NCBI GenBank assembly: GCA_965220415.1
Contig: OZ244829.1
Location: 2,542,001 to 2,606,000 of the forward strand
Length of the DNA: 64,000 nt
Source of the DNA: JAJDTR01 sp965220415
GTDB taxonomy: Bacteria > Poribacteria > WGA-4E > JAJDTR01
Direction: 5' to 3'
The translations under genes and the position numbers were made by a program. The notes beneath the pieces are model-generated. The model saw nothing but the letters and a program-made list of their open reading frames with translations. It searched no databases and had not been told where the DNA came from. Below, one piece after another: positions 8,581 to 17,183 of this stretch. Each line of letters starts with the position of its first letter. The first letter of the stretch is position 1.

Positions 8581-8645
8581 TTGCGTAAATCACATCAAGA
8601 AATCTGCGTGGAACGGAACAGGAAGTCTAGTCTTCGTGCGAAGTC

Positions 8646-8666
8646 GGCGGGGCAAGATGCCCCGCC
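8646..8666. repeat. GTAGG-class hairpin (GGCGGGGC stem)
   Basis: GGCGGGGCAAGATGCCCCGCC followed by TAC. It is one of several intergenic hairpins with different stems but the same GTAGG or CCTAC edge; another, with a GTCGGGCT stem, is 80 bases away at 8748-8766. Confidence 0.7.
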
Positions 8667-8747
8667 TACGAAGAAAGTGGATGATATGATTCAGACATCA
8701 TATGCACTATTATTCAAGCGAAATGGTATTACTACTCAATCCAGTAG

Positions 8748-8766
8748 GTCGGGCTTCTAGCCCGAC
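8748..8766. repeat. GTAGG-class hairpin (GTCGGGCT stem)
   Basis: GTAG then GTCGGGCTTCTAGCCCGAC, a near-perfect stem with a 3-base loop in the tsaC-tsaD spacer. The rest of 8530-8815 holds no gene that I can see. Confidence 0.7.
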
Positions 8767-8815
8767 TCGCGAACGGGAAATAAACATGCAAACTTTGAGA
8801 GAATGACAAACTGCC

Positions 8816-9844
8816 CTACGAGGCAATCTGATGTTGCAACTCCGCAATTGGTCCGGCAGCGGAAGCATTAAGGTCAAGCGCATCCCTCTGCCCGGACTGA
8901 TACTGGTGATACGCGATGCCGGCAATCATTGCGCCGTTGTCGGTGCATAGGTTGATTGGCGGATAGTAGACCTTTGCGCCAAGGCTATTTGCCGCTTCGG
9001 ACATTGAGACGCGGAGTTGACTGTTCGCGGCGACACCGCCGGTCAGCGTAACGGCTTTTGCATCTTTCTCTTCTGCCGCGCGGATGGTCTTGCGCACCAG
9101 CACATCTACGACAGCAGCCTGAATGCTTGCTGCGATGTCTTCGATAGGAGACATCTCCCCGGAGGACTTTGCTTTCTCCACGTAATATCGAACGGCGGTT
9201 TTTATCCCGCTGAAACTGAACTGATAGTCGCCGCTGTCGAGCATCGGGCGGGGAAATTCAATCGCCGCGGGATTGCCCTGCTTTGCCAAATCGTCGATTA
9301 CCTTTCCACCGGGGAAGCCGAGACCGAGATACTGCGCAACCTTGTCATACGCCTCCCCGGCAGCATCGTCCAGTGTGCCACCGAGCACTTCATACCGCCA
9401 TCCCGTTTGTACCTCGACCAGCAGGGTATGTCCCCCGGAAACCGTCAGACATACGTGCGGAAAGGGAAGTTCCCCGTGCACCATGAAGTTCGCGTAGATG
9501 TGCCCTTCGATGTGATTAATGCCGAGCAATGGAAGGTCATGCGCGTATGCCAGAGATTTCGCCGCGGCAACGCCAACCAGGAGCGCGCCTATCAATCCGG
9601 GTCGATTCGTCACCGCGATAGCACCGAGATCATCAAACGTAGTTCCCGCCTCGATCATCGCTTGGTCCACGATGTAGTTAATCGACTCGACATGCTTCCG
9701 AGACGCCAGTTCTGGTACAATCCCGCCGTACTTCCGATGCAGGTCAACCTGTGAAGAGATGATGTTGGATAAAACCTCTCTTCCATCGACGACCACTGCG
9801 GCGGCAGTTTCGTCGCACGAGGTGTCAATACCAAGGATATTCAT
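8816..9844 (-). CDS. tsaD: tRNA N6-adenosine threonylcarbamoyltransferase
   Basis: Transfers the threonylcarbamoyl group to A37 of tRNA to make t6A, acting with TsaB and TsaE in bacteria. The 342 residues are of typical length. The ASKHA-fold start is MNILGIDTSCDETAAAVV. The metal-binding motif NHIEGHIYAN supplies H111 and H115, and a late aspartate sits in CTDNGAMIAGIA. VSGGHT and LTGGVAANSQLR are also present. tsaC follows downstream on the same strand; tsaB and tsaE are not in the window. Confidence 0.96.
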   Translation of the reverse strand: MNILGIDTSCDETAAAVVVDGREVLSNIISSQVDLHRKYGGIVPELASRKHVESINYIVDQAMIEAGTTFDDLGAIAVTNRPGLIGALLVGVAAAKSLAYAHDLPLLGINHIEGHIYANFMVHGELPFPHVCLTVSGGHTLLVEVQTGWRYEVLGGTLDDAAGEAYDKVAQYLGLGFPGGKVIDDLAKQGNPAAIEFPRPMLDSGDYQFSFSGIKTAVRYYVEKAKSSGEMSPIEDIAASIQAAVVDVLVRKTIRAAEEKDAKAVTLTGGVAANSQLRVSMSEAANSLGAKVYYPPINLCTDNGAMIAGIAYHQYQSGQRDALDLNASAAGPIAELQHQIAS

Positions 9845-9878
9845 CTGTTACGCCGTTCATGAATCAATATCAGAATTA

Positions 9879-10886
9879 TCACTTCTCGGGGCTGGTTGCC
9901 GCCCCCAAATTTGCATCACGTTCTTGAATCAATTCGGCAATCGCCGGTTCAAGGGCATGTCCCCGCAGGTCCGCTTTGCGAATCACGCCTTCGTGATCAA
10001 TGAGGAAAGTCTGCGGAATTGCCATGACTTTATACTTTTGAGCAACATCGTTTTCCCCTGTCTCATTAAGAAACTGAGGCCAAGCGATATCGTGCTCCTC
10101 GATGTATGCCAGTAACTTGGATTTTTCGTGATCCAGGCTGATGCCGACTATCTCAAATTCCCGATCTTTAAACTCCTCGTATGCCCTTTTCAGATGCGGT
10201 GTCTCCGCGCGGCAAGGCGCGCACCACACCGCCCAAAAATCGAGCAACACGATTTTCCCGCGGTAGTTTTCCAAGGAAAGGTCCCCGCCATTCACATCCT
10301 TGACATGGAAGTCGATGGCCGGTTTACCGAGCAGTTCGTCCGGCGATCCCATTTGGAATCTATTGGACGGAAGTTCGCCGTTGCGAGACGCTCTGTCCAA
10401 AGCCAATATGCTCTTGGCGGTCTTGGCAAAGGGACGAGAGCCGTACTTGGGGTGATCGACAAGTTGCTTATAAGCGGCGTCGGCTTCGTCATGCCGCCCC
10501 AACTTATCATAAGCCAGTCCCATCTCCAGCCATGCGTCCCCCGGGAACGAACCATCGGGGTAATCCTTTGTGAGGCGTTGATACGTCTGGAGCGCCTCCT
10601 CGGGGCGATCTGCGCGGCTCAGTGCATTGCCTAGGATATAATGGATTCGTGCTACCCTTTTATACCCGGGATGCTCATTGACAAACACTGCCGCTTTATC
10701 GATAAGCATGTTTAAGTCGCCCGATCCGCTGCCTTGGAGCATTTTCTTGTGAAGCCTTTTAATCTCCTGATACTTAAACGCCGGTGGCACCGAACCTGCA
10801 TAGACGAGGGCGGTGTGCATCACGATTGCAAGTATACAAACAACCGGAACGAGATGTCGGCAGGAACGTGCGCTTTGAAGATTCAT
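9879..10886 (-). CDS. Exported TPR and TlpA-like thioredoxin protein
   Basis: Probable periplasmic or membrane-anchored thiol-disulfide protein. Residues 1-30 form a signal peptide (VVCILAIVMHTALVYA). Residues about 60-165 are TPR-like helices (ARIHYILGNALSRADRPEEA, WLEMGLAYDKLGRHDEA). Residues about 185-325 are an AhpC/TSA-TlpA domain with the redox pair C222-C225 (WAVWCAPCRAETP) and the cis-proline region AIPQTFLIDHEG. TPR-TlpA fusions are common in envelope-rich bacteria, where the TPR part likely docks a client. It lies 34 bases upstream of tsaD on the same strand, with no evident functional link. Confidence 0.88.
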   Translation of the reverse strand: MNLQSARSCRHLVPVVCILAIVMHTALVYAGSVPPAFKYQEIKRLHKKMLQGSGSGDLNMLIDKAAVFVNEHPGYKRVARIHYILGNALSRADRPEEALQTYQRLTKDYPDGSFPGDAWLEMGLAYDKLGRHDEADAAYKQLVDHPKYGSRPFAKTAKSILALDRASRNGELPSNRFQMGSPDELLGKPAIDFHVKDVNGGDLSLENYRGKIVLLDFWAVWCAPCRAETPHLKRAYEEFKDREFEIVGISLDHEKSKLLAYIEEHDIAWPQFLNETGENDVAQKYKVMAIPQTFLIDHEGVIRKADLRGHALEPAIAELIQERDANLGAATSPEK

Positions 10887-11132
10887 GGTATTGCCTCCTT
10901 GCGTGAGATGGTGTTATATGCAGACTTACGAAATTCTGTTTTCAATAACAACCTTGTTTGTTGAGTCAAGATGAATTGGTGGTCATTAGTGCGTCGATGA
11001 CTCCTCTTCTGGAAACCGTGACAGCCCACGTCGAAAACGCTGCGGGATTATATCAGACGCGGGCATTTGGTCAAGTGAAAAATAGTCAGTGGCTAGGGCG
11101 TTACGACATTTGTAGTCATTCACATACATAGT
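10887..11132. other. Intergenic stretch, nothing recognised
   Basis: First part of the 427-base gap between two minus-strand genes. I see no gene or RNA here; the second part holds the MITE and repeat entries at 11133-11262. Confidence 0.5.
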
Positions 11133-11234
11133 TATTTACACACATTACCGTAGGTGCGGTTTCCAACCGCACCTACGAGACTGGATAAATACCGGTTCGG
11201 TTAGGAAACCGAACCTACCGCAATGTACAAATTA
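11133..11234. mobile_element. Double-hairpin MITE, family D copy 1
   Basis: About 102 bp with inverted ends (TTATTTACACACATT on the left; the complement of AATGTACAAATTATA on the right). It contains two hairpins: a perfect one with arms GTAGGTGCGGTT and AACCGCACCTAC, then one with arms GGTTCGGTT and AACCGAACC. A second copy with the same order lies at 52016-52116. Too small to code for a transposase. Confidence 0.75.
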
Positions 11235-11262
11235 TACCATTTCTCTAAAATGCTTGTGCATT
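11235..11262 (+). repeat. TACCATTTCTC dispersed repeat
   Basis: TACCATTTCTCTAAAATGCT followed by TGTGCATT, abutting the MITE. The inverted copy at 40257-40284 matches it almost exactly. Confidence 0.7.
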
Positions 11263-11313
11263 GAACGCGTGAAGCGGAACATGTATTTTTATCTCCGCGC
11301 AGAGTCGGTGACA

Positions 11314-12834
11314 TTACTTGAACCGAAAAGAGTAGAGTTTGGCGTTCTTGAAGTAGAAACGCAACTTTACCGGCTGGTTAGCCAGCGCGCTCACGTCCGA
11401 GCTGCCGTTCCACGAGACAACTTGGGACGTACCGGATTCTGTGATTGGGTCGGCATCGTCGAAGCTAAATCCCTGCAATTTCTTGTGGTTTGCCCTTAAA
11501 ACCTCAACCCGAACCTCCCCTAGCCCCGGTCCCGCGGCGATCGGTGCCATGCTTGTGTTCAGGTACAGGCGAGAGCCGGAGAACCCGAACGGGCGGGTCG
11601 TCATCTGACCGAAGGACTCGGGCTCATGGAAAATTTGATGCTCGGTGTAGATGTGTTGCAGTTCCTCCTCGGACCTGTCCTTGGTAACCCAACCCTTCCC
11701 GCTGTCGAGAGAGACGAATCCGTCCAGCCGTGAGATCGCCAGCCCAATCCCTTCCACGGACTTGTCGCCCAACTTCAAGGCAATTTCAGGCGATCGACTG
11801 TTTGTGCCGATATAGTAGGTGAGGATACGGTCCCCGCGAACGATCATGGTTTCGGCGTACACGCTGCTGGAGTCAAAGTCCGATAGCGAACCGCCGCGCG
11901 GGATGAAGGGTTCCCGGTAGTTCCGCTGAAAGTGGAATCCGTCCCGACTGAAGATGACCTCCGGATGATGCGTCACGTTCGTTGTGCGGAAGATCCACAG
12001 CAGCCCGACGTAGATGCCCTCGTACGGGATGAGCGGCATGCTATAGAACTCGGTGTCGGGATAGTCGTGCTCGTCCGGCACAAGGATAATCTCCGGCTCA
12101 CTCCAGTTTATCATGTCCGGGCTTTCCGCCCTGCCGACAAGCCGTTTTCCGTAAGGTCCCCGCCAGTGGTGGCTGGCTTCCATCGTGACGTAATACGTCT
12201 CGCGGATCGGATCCCAGCCTTGGAACCGACCCGCCCAACGCCCCAACTCCTGCCCCGTATCAATGACGGGGTTGCCTTCGTAGCGAGTCCAGTGGAGCGC
12301 GTCCGGGGAATAGAAGAGATTGTATTGCATCCCTCGTGTATGCGTGTCGCCGATCATGAGCATCGCCTTGTAACGTTTGGCGGGATCTTTCTCGTGCAGG
12401 TCCAGGAAACCCGGCGACCTCGGCAGATTTTCCTTTTCGGGGAGGAGGTTGTTGTCCGTCGAGCCTTCAAACTCGACGAGCCCCAACGATGGTCGCTCCC
12501 AGTGCATCCCGTCCTCGGAGGTCGCCAGACACATCACTTCGCCTCGGATATCCCACTGAATACCCGAAGCACCGCCGGGAACCGGCTTCCCGTTTTCAAG
12601 GCGTACCGTGGTAGTCGAGGAGGAGTACCACATCTTGAAGACCTGATCACTTGGGTCAAAAAACACCGTGATGGGCCGCATGAAGTTGCCTTCCCACGGA
12701 CGCTCCGGTCGGAGGATGGGGTTGTCATCCACCTTTACTGCGGGGTTCAGTCCCTGTTTGGCGTTGGTCAAACTTTCAATCAGGAAATCATCGAAGAAGA
12801 ACTGCTTGGTGGATCCAATTTCAATCATCGCCAT
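11314..12834 (-). CDS. Beta-propeller glycosidase-like protein (GH32/GH43-related)
   Basis: A 506-residue soluble protein with no signal peptide. Repeated blade motifs of the five-bladed glycosidase propellers are visible: SEDGMHWERPSLGLVE, SPDALHWTRYEGNPVID, AESPDMINWSEPEII and SRDGFHFQRNY, each with the Asp-box-like S-x-D-G-x-x-W pattern. A C-terminal beta domain (about 400-506, VRVEVLRANHKKLQGFSFDD) resembles the sandwich that follows such propellers. Many environmental genomes carry this family as sugar-processing enzymes of unknown specificity. The start at 12834 has GGAG 9 bases upstream. Glycan hydrolysis is inference; I cannot assign catalytic acids. Confidence 0.7.
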   Translation of the reverse strand: MAMIEIGSTKQFFFDDFLIESLTNAKQGLNPAVKVDDNPILRPERPWEGNFMRPITVFFDPSDQVFKMWYSSSTTTVRLENGKPVPGGASGIQWDIRGEVMCLATSEDGMHWERPSLGLVEFEGSTDNNLLPEKENLPRSPGFLDLHEKDPAKRYKAMLMIGDTHTRGMQYNLFYSPDALHWTRYEGNPVIDTGQELGRWAGRFQGWDPIRETYYVTMEASHHWRGPYGKRLVGRAESPDMINWSEPEIILVPDEHDYPDTEFYSMPLIPYEGIYVGLLWIFRTTNVTHHPEVIFSRDGFHFQRNYREPFIPRGGSLSDFDSSSVYAETMIVRGDRILTYYIGTNSRSPEIALKLGDKSVEGIGLAISRLDGFVSLDSGKGWVTKDRSEEELQHIYTEHQIFHEPESFGQMTTRPFGFSGSRLYLNTSMAPIAAGPGLGEVRVEVLRANHKKLQGFSFDDADPITESGTSQVVSWNGSSDVSALANQPVKLRFYFKNAKLYSFRFK

Positions 12835-12946
12835 TGTTCTTTACTCCAACCGGTTTCGACAAGTGTTTGTTCGTGCAGGACTCATGTCGCTGAGTCACTA
12901 GCCAAGACTTCTCCCGACAGATTTGGTAGTAGATCCCAAGTAAAAA

Positions 12947-13507
12947 TCATCTTTCCTCTACGAGATGGTGCAACTTCTCTACAATCTCGGGCGCGTCCTT
13001 CAATTCACACAGAGGCGTTAATCGATCAATGATATACTCCAAATCTAAACCACAATCTTGCCGAACCAAAATGCCTTCAATATCCATCCAATCTTTCCCA
13101 CGATCAGCAAACGCTTTGAGTACGACCAGATCTTCGGCAGAGCACGTTATCAACGAGCATTCGGGTGCGTAAGAAAACGAGGTTGCTCTCTCAACCATCT
13201 CTTGTTCAAATGGAAGCCCCCCCAAGGAAACGTCAACAGCAACGTCATTTGAGGCGAGCAGTAATATCACCCTATTCGTCAAGGCGAACTCCTTGGCGTT
13301 AGATATACGAGATTTGAAACGCGAAAGAAGAGAATCCACGTATATCTCTTCGTCCTCAAACCCCGATAGCAGGTTGAGATCGACATCCTGCGTTACCCTG
13401 ACTTCTCCCCATCGGATAACGGCAAGCCCGCCGATGAAACAGAATTGCCACTCTTTCTCCTGCATGAATTGCTGGAAATCTAGCCCTGCTTGAAATAAAG
13501 GATTCAT
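12947..13507 (-). CDS. Nucleotidyltransferase-fold protein (AbiEii/MNT-like)
   Basis: A 186-residue minimal nucleotidyltransferase. It has the family signature GG (residues 26-27, FIGGLAVIRWG) followed by R-x-T-x-D-V-D (DVD 41-43), the metal-binding pair of the Pol-beta superfamily. Later come VDVSLGGLPFE, which could supply a third carboxylate, and the SAEDLVVLKAFADRGKDWMD helix typical of AbiEii-like antitoxin or toxin enzymes. I chose the ATG at 13507 because AAGGA lies 5 bases upstream; a TTG four codons earlier is an alternative. It lies 21 bases after a small conserved gene on the same strand, so a two-gene toxin-antitoxin-like or regulatory unit is likely but unproven. Confidence 0.75.
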   Translation of the reverse strand: MNPLFQAGLDFQQFMQEKEWQFCFIGGLAVIRWGEVRVTQDVDLNLLSGFEDEEIYVDSLLSRFKSRISNAKEFALTNRVILLLASNDVAVDVSLGGLPFEQEMVERATSFSYAPECSLITCSAEDLVVLKAFADRGKDWMDIEGILVRQDCGLDLEYIIDRLTPLCELKDAPEIVEKLHHLVEER

Positions 13508-13528
13508 CGTATCCTTCAATGTTGCATA

Positions 13529-13774
13529 CTAAGACGCCGAATCACTTAATGATGATTTCATCTTCATGAAAAGGCGTTGTTGTTCAACCAGTCCGCTGCT
13601 TAACCTCACCTTTCGATGTTCAAAAGCCCATTGTAACATCCCGTCCACAATGGCTTGGTTTTTCGCATAATCGTAGGTGCGGAGTTCGTGTCGTTTCACC
13701 GCTTTCAAAGCAACCGATGCACGCTTCCAGCTTTCAATCCACCGTTGAGCGTTCTCTTGAGATGACGTCTTCAT
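13529..13774 (-). CDS. Small conserved protein partnered with a nucleotidyltransferase
   Basis: An 81-residue helical, basic protein with the ending SSGLVEQQRLFMKM, a pattern I associate with small proteins encoded just upstream of AbiEii-like nucleotidyltransferases. It has no signal peptide or known catalytic motif. Its stop lies 21 bases before the enzyme's ATG, so translation is probably coupled. Its role (substrate, antitoxin or specificity partner) is unknown. Confidence 0.6.
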   Translation of the reverse strand: MKTSSQENAQRWIESWKRASVALKAVKRHELRTYDYAKNQAIVDGMLQWAFEHRKVRLSSGLVEQQRLFMKMKSSLSDSAS

Positions 13775-14070
13775 AAGAATTTACCCTATTATAACGTAAA
13801 CTGCCGCATGTCGCCCCACCGCGGTATGCCGTCTTCCGGTCGCGAGTATGTCATACATTTGCGGAGCGAGCAGCGATATCCCTATTCTCTCTGTACTAGC
13901 TTCTTCTTCACAAAGAATAACGAAGGATTTCTGCCGTGCAGCATTTGCTATCGCGGGAATCTTATATCGCACTCGCTATCCGTTCCCTTGATTGGATTAA
14001 AGGTTTTCGCGGATTTAAAGATCGTGCGGTTTCAATCCGTGCAATCCGTGTAATCAGTTTAATCCGTGAT

Positions 14071-16119
14071 TCAGAATTGGTCCGCCACAAACACCAAATC
14101 AAGAATGTTCACTACCCCATCTCCGTTCACATCCCCCTCCAACCTATCCGTCCCTAAATCTCGGGCAATAATCGTCAAATCCAAGATATTCACCACGCCA
14201 TCGCCGTTGACATCGGCGGGATTCTTCGGTTTGATTCGCAGGTACATCTCGCCGTCAAGGTTAGCCAGCGCGTGCTCCGTGTTCACCAACCCGCTGGCGA
14301 CGCCTTCCGCCTTCTCCGGCAACGTAATCGCCTGAGGCGAACCGCTGTGGTTATACACTGCCCAACCGTTAGTGAACTCCCGAATATAAAGCCCATCTAT
14401 ATCTTGATACAGTTGCCTTTTCGCGCTCAGCGGTTGACCCAAGTCCGCGTCCCAGAAGTTGTGCCAATGCCCGTCGTCCTTGGGAAGGTTTTGCATCATT
14501 GCATACCCGTCCGAATGCGTCAGACTTAACGTGGTGATTAAACGAACCCATTGGAAATTATCCGACCGCGATCCCTTATCGGGGGGAAGCGCTTCCCCGA
14601 AAATCGCGTTTATACGAGGCTCGCGCATATTCTCCTCGGCCCAAATTAAAGTGTTTTCGGCTAGCGTCACAAATTCTTCGCGCTCCTCCGGCGCATGCCA
14701 CCGGTGGTGCGGAAGCCCCGTCTCCATCGACAGGCCGTTGATGTAATCTCCTGTGTGCGACAATGTATCATAGTTCGAGTTGACCTGGATGAGGAAGTTC
14801 GGGCGTGTCGCCGCACGTATCCGCCGCACGATGTTTATCCGCGCTTGAAGTTGTGCTTCGAGGCTGACATAACCGTGCAGCAGATCCTGATCCTCTTGCC
14901 AATAGTCGAATATGATGCCGTCAAACAGCCCGCATTTCGAAACACTAACAGCTTGTTGCACGATAATATCTTGCACCTCCGGATGTGTGAAATCTATCAG
15001 CCTATTTCCGTTGGGATCCCTAATCCAATAATGCGGCGATTTGTCCTGCCAGTCCGGCAAGTACTGTCTTTCTCCGGCGCCTATGGTATCGTTAAGTGCC
15101 GTTAAAAACACCGCATTCGGATTAGCCGCGATGAATTCGTCCCGCTCCTTTAACCCGCGTACAAAGTCGCCTGTCAACCGACCGTCAGCGTGCGGATGCA
15201 TCTGGAAAAGGAGGTTTCCATATATTAAATCAATGCGTGGATCTTGTCCGAAAATCCAGTTGGCGCCGGCAACGTTTGGATAATCTCGATTTGCTAATCG
15301 TGGTGCAAGCGGCAGTGGCGGAATCTCGCATGTTTGGTCGTAGAGAAAATCACTCAGCGACAATCCGTCGATCGGACTATGCTCCGCAATGCTGTTCCAC
15401 TGGATGTGAAGAACCTCCAAGCGCATTAGAGTTACAAGCGGACGCACATCTTTAATCGTATTGTTGTTCAGTAACAATTGCGTGAGTTGTGTCAGGTTTG
15501 TAAGCGGACTGATATCAACAATCTTATTGTTGTTCAGTAACAATTGCGTGAGTTGTGTCAGGTTTATAAGCGGACTGATATCAACAATCTTATTGTTGCT
15601 CAGAAGCAATTGCGTGAGTTGCGTTAGGTTTGCAAGCGGACTGAGGTTTTCGATTTGATTGGAGCGCATATCTAATGAGGTTAACGCCGTCAAGCCTGCC
15701 AGCGGACCGATATCGATAATCAGGTTGCGGTCTAAATCTAGCACTGTCAGTTGTGTGAGATGCGCTAAGGGGCTGATATCGTCAATCGTCCTACAGTCAT
15801 TAAGCCGCAAGAAACTGAGTTGTGTGAGGTGCGCTAACAGGCTGATATCTGTAATCGGGTTTTCGCCCAGACGTAATTCGGTCAGGTTGGTGGCATACTC
15901 CAAGCCGGTGAGCTCTGTTATTTGACGGTTCTTAGCGTTAAGTGACGTTAACTGGCGCATGTCCGCTTGCGTGATGGGGGCACCATGCGGGACAGCCAAA
16001 GCATCGGCAACGGCGGCGCGAAGGTTCGGGTCGGGGATGTCGACAACCTGCGCAAACGCAACGCCGCCCAAAACAATAGTGAGCAAAAAACTGAGTGTGA
16101 TTTTTTGTCGGAAATTCAT
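14071..16119 (-). CDS. Secreted LRR, glycosidase-like and dockerin protein
   Basis: A 682-residue exported protein. The signal peptide is at 1-24 (LSFLLTIVLGGVAFA). Leucine-rich repeats of the 22-residue SDS22 type follow (about 55-270, units like NNNKIVDISPLTNLTQLTQL). Then comes a TIM-barrel glycosidase-like region (about 290-600, SKCGLFDGIIFDYWQED, PNFLIQVNSN, TLSLTHSDGYAMMQ). Two dockerin calcium loops end the protein (DVNGDGVVNILDLTIIARDL and GDVNGDGVVNILDLVFVADQ). AAGGAG lies 7 bases before the ATG at 16119. Dockerins normally bind cohesins, but none is present here. A paralogue lies at 45480-48134. Surface carbohydrate or partner binding is inferred. Confidence 0.83.
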   Translation of the reverse strand: MNFRQKITLSFLLTIVLGGVAFAQVVDIPDPNLRAAVADALAVPHGAPITQADMRQLTSLNAKNRQITELTGLEYATNLTELRLGENPITDISLLAHLTQLSFLRLNDCRTIDDISPLAHLTQLTVLDLDRNLIIDIGPLAGLTALTSLDMRSNQIENLSPLANLTQLTQLLLSNNKIVDISPLINLTQLTQLLLNNNKIVDISPLTNLTQLTQLLLNNNTIKDVRPLVTLMRLEVLHIQWNSIAEHSPIDGLSLSDFLYDQTCEIPPLPLAPRLANRDYPNVAGANWIFGQDPRIDLIYGNLLFQMHPHADGRLTGDFVRGLKERDEFIAANPNAVFLTALNDTIGAGERQYLPDWQDKSPHYWIRDPNGNRLIDFTHPEVQDIIVQQAVSVSKCGLFDGIIFDYWQEDQDLLHGYVSLEAQLQARINIVRRIRAATRPNFLIQVNSNYDTLSHTGDYINGLSMETGLPHHRWHAPEEREEFVTLAENTLIWAEENMREPRINAIFGEALPPDKGSRSDNFQWVRLITTLSLTHSDGYAMMQNLPKDDGHWHNFWDADLGQPLSAKRQLYQDIDGLYIREFTNGWAVYNHSGSPQAITLPEKAEGVASGLVNTEHALANLDGEMYLRIKPKNPADVNGDGVVNILDLTIIARDLGTDRLEGDVNGDGVVNILDLVFVADQF
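15461..15658 (-). repeat. 66-bp tandem repeats inside an LRR gene
   Basis: Three tandem units of exactly 66 bp start at 15461, 15527 and 15593. The first two differ at only a base or two. Each encodes one 22-residue LRR, so copy number could change in frame by slippage or recombination. Confidence 0.88.
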
Positions 16120-16243
16120 TGATTTCTCCTTTAAATTATGAATAGTCTCCCGATTCAGCAAGGCCAACCAACTTCTCCATACATCGGACACAAAACTCTC
16201 GTATCAGAGAGCTATTCAGGGCGAACTTCAGACTTGCTCGCTT

Positions 16244-16837
16244 TCAGGCAAGTGCATTCCGGTAGGAGTAATCCAACAGGAGTTTAATCTCCTCCACCTG
16301 CACGGTTTGCAAAAACTCCATGACTTCGCCGTCGGCATGCCTGGCAGCGTCTTCGCACCAGTCGATGAATTGCGGGGCATTCCAGTTGTCGTTTTGCTCG
16401 ATTGTACCCGCGTAGCGGGCAAGTTGAGCCGGTTGATTTGAACCAGCCTTGAGGGTATCTAGAACGCGCACCCGCAGCGTCGGGAAGACGGGATGGCTTC
16501 CCACCCGGGCGAACCAGTATTTGGAATTGCTGTAGTCCGGTTCGCGCCGGTGCATAATACCGTGCCAATAACTGCCCGTCTTGGAGCGAATACTCTGGGA
16601 GACGTTGTGAGAGTTATCCAACGCATCGTTCCACAGCAGCAGTCCGGATTTCACGGCATTTGCCAAGGATGAATCTTTGAGCGCTTGACCGTTAAAGAGA
16701 TCTGTTGCCGGGGTTGCGTGAATCTGTTTCGTCAACTCGGAATCCCACTCCTTCTCCGGCACGAGCGGGGGCAGCGGTTGACGCGCATCGAGTTTCTGAA
16801 CAATTTCATCAATCTGGGGCGGGTATTCCATGCTCAT
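16244..16837 (-). CDS. Conserved protein of unknown function
   Basis: A 197-residue cytoplasmic protein that I do not recognise. It lacks a signal peptide and membrane segments. Visible features are SYWHGIMHRREPDYSNSKYW with several aromatic and histidine residues, GSHPVFPTLRVRVLDTL, and an acidic C-terminal helix (VEEIKLLLDYSYRNALA). I chose the ATG at 16837 because GAAGGAG lies 6-8 bases upstream; longer in-frame starts (16867, 16852) lack a site. It sits alone between the LRR-dockerin gene and a repeat-rich desert. Confidence 0.65.
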   Translation of the reverse strand: MSMEYPPQIDEIVQKLDARQPLPPLVPEKEWDSELTKQIHATPATDLFNGQALKDSSLANAVKSGLLLWNDALDNSHNVSQSIRSKTGSYWHGIMHRREPDYSNSKYWFARVGSHPVFPTLRVRVLDTLKAGSNQPAQLARYAGTIEQNDNWNAPQFIDWCEDAARHADGEVMEFLQTVQVEEIKLLLDYSYRNALA

Positions 16838-16952
16838 AATCTTCTCCTTCATACCATGTGATACCATCGCGATTCGGAGGTCACTCTAGGGCTAGATGGT
16901 AGCATTATTTTAACGAATCGTCAAGATTGCACCGTACCTGTCACGGCGCTAA

Positions 16953-17160
16953 GAACCTGTTTGAATAATCGGTAGCAAAGCAATTTTGGTCATTTGTAGG
17001 AAGGTTTTTTCGCGTTTTTATATTTGTCTTCTGCGTACCTGTCGCCCCGCTGGGGCTTTGGCGAACGTGACTCTGGCGTTTCTATACACCTTCCGCCCCT
17101 CTGGGGCTTTTAGAGGCTGGTGCGCAGTGCGCACCCTACAAATGTACTTTTCAAACAGGC
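16953..17160. mobile_element. MITE family A copy 1 (GAGCCTGTTTGAAAA ends)
   Basis: Left end GAACCTGTTTGAATAAT and right end ACTTTTCAAACAGGC, inverted. This copy has the uninterrupted core GGTGCGCAGTGCGCACC near 17118-17135 and no 37-bp unit at that site, so it serves as an empty reference. The flanks are imperfect (TAA left, GTTA right). No coding capacity. Confidence 0.82.
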
Positions 17161-17183
17161 GTTAATACCATTTCTATATATTA

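Noticed and set aside
9017..9754. 245-codon plus-strand frame opposite tsaD
   Set aside because: Antisense shadow of a highly conserved gene.
11932..13032. 366-codon plus-strand frame opposite the beta-propeller gene
   Set aside because: It lies antisense to a well-supported gene, shows no domain pattern and runs past the gene's start into a neighbour.
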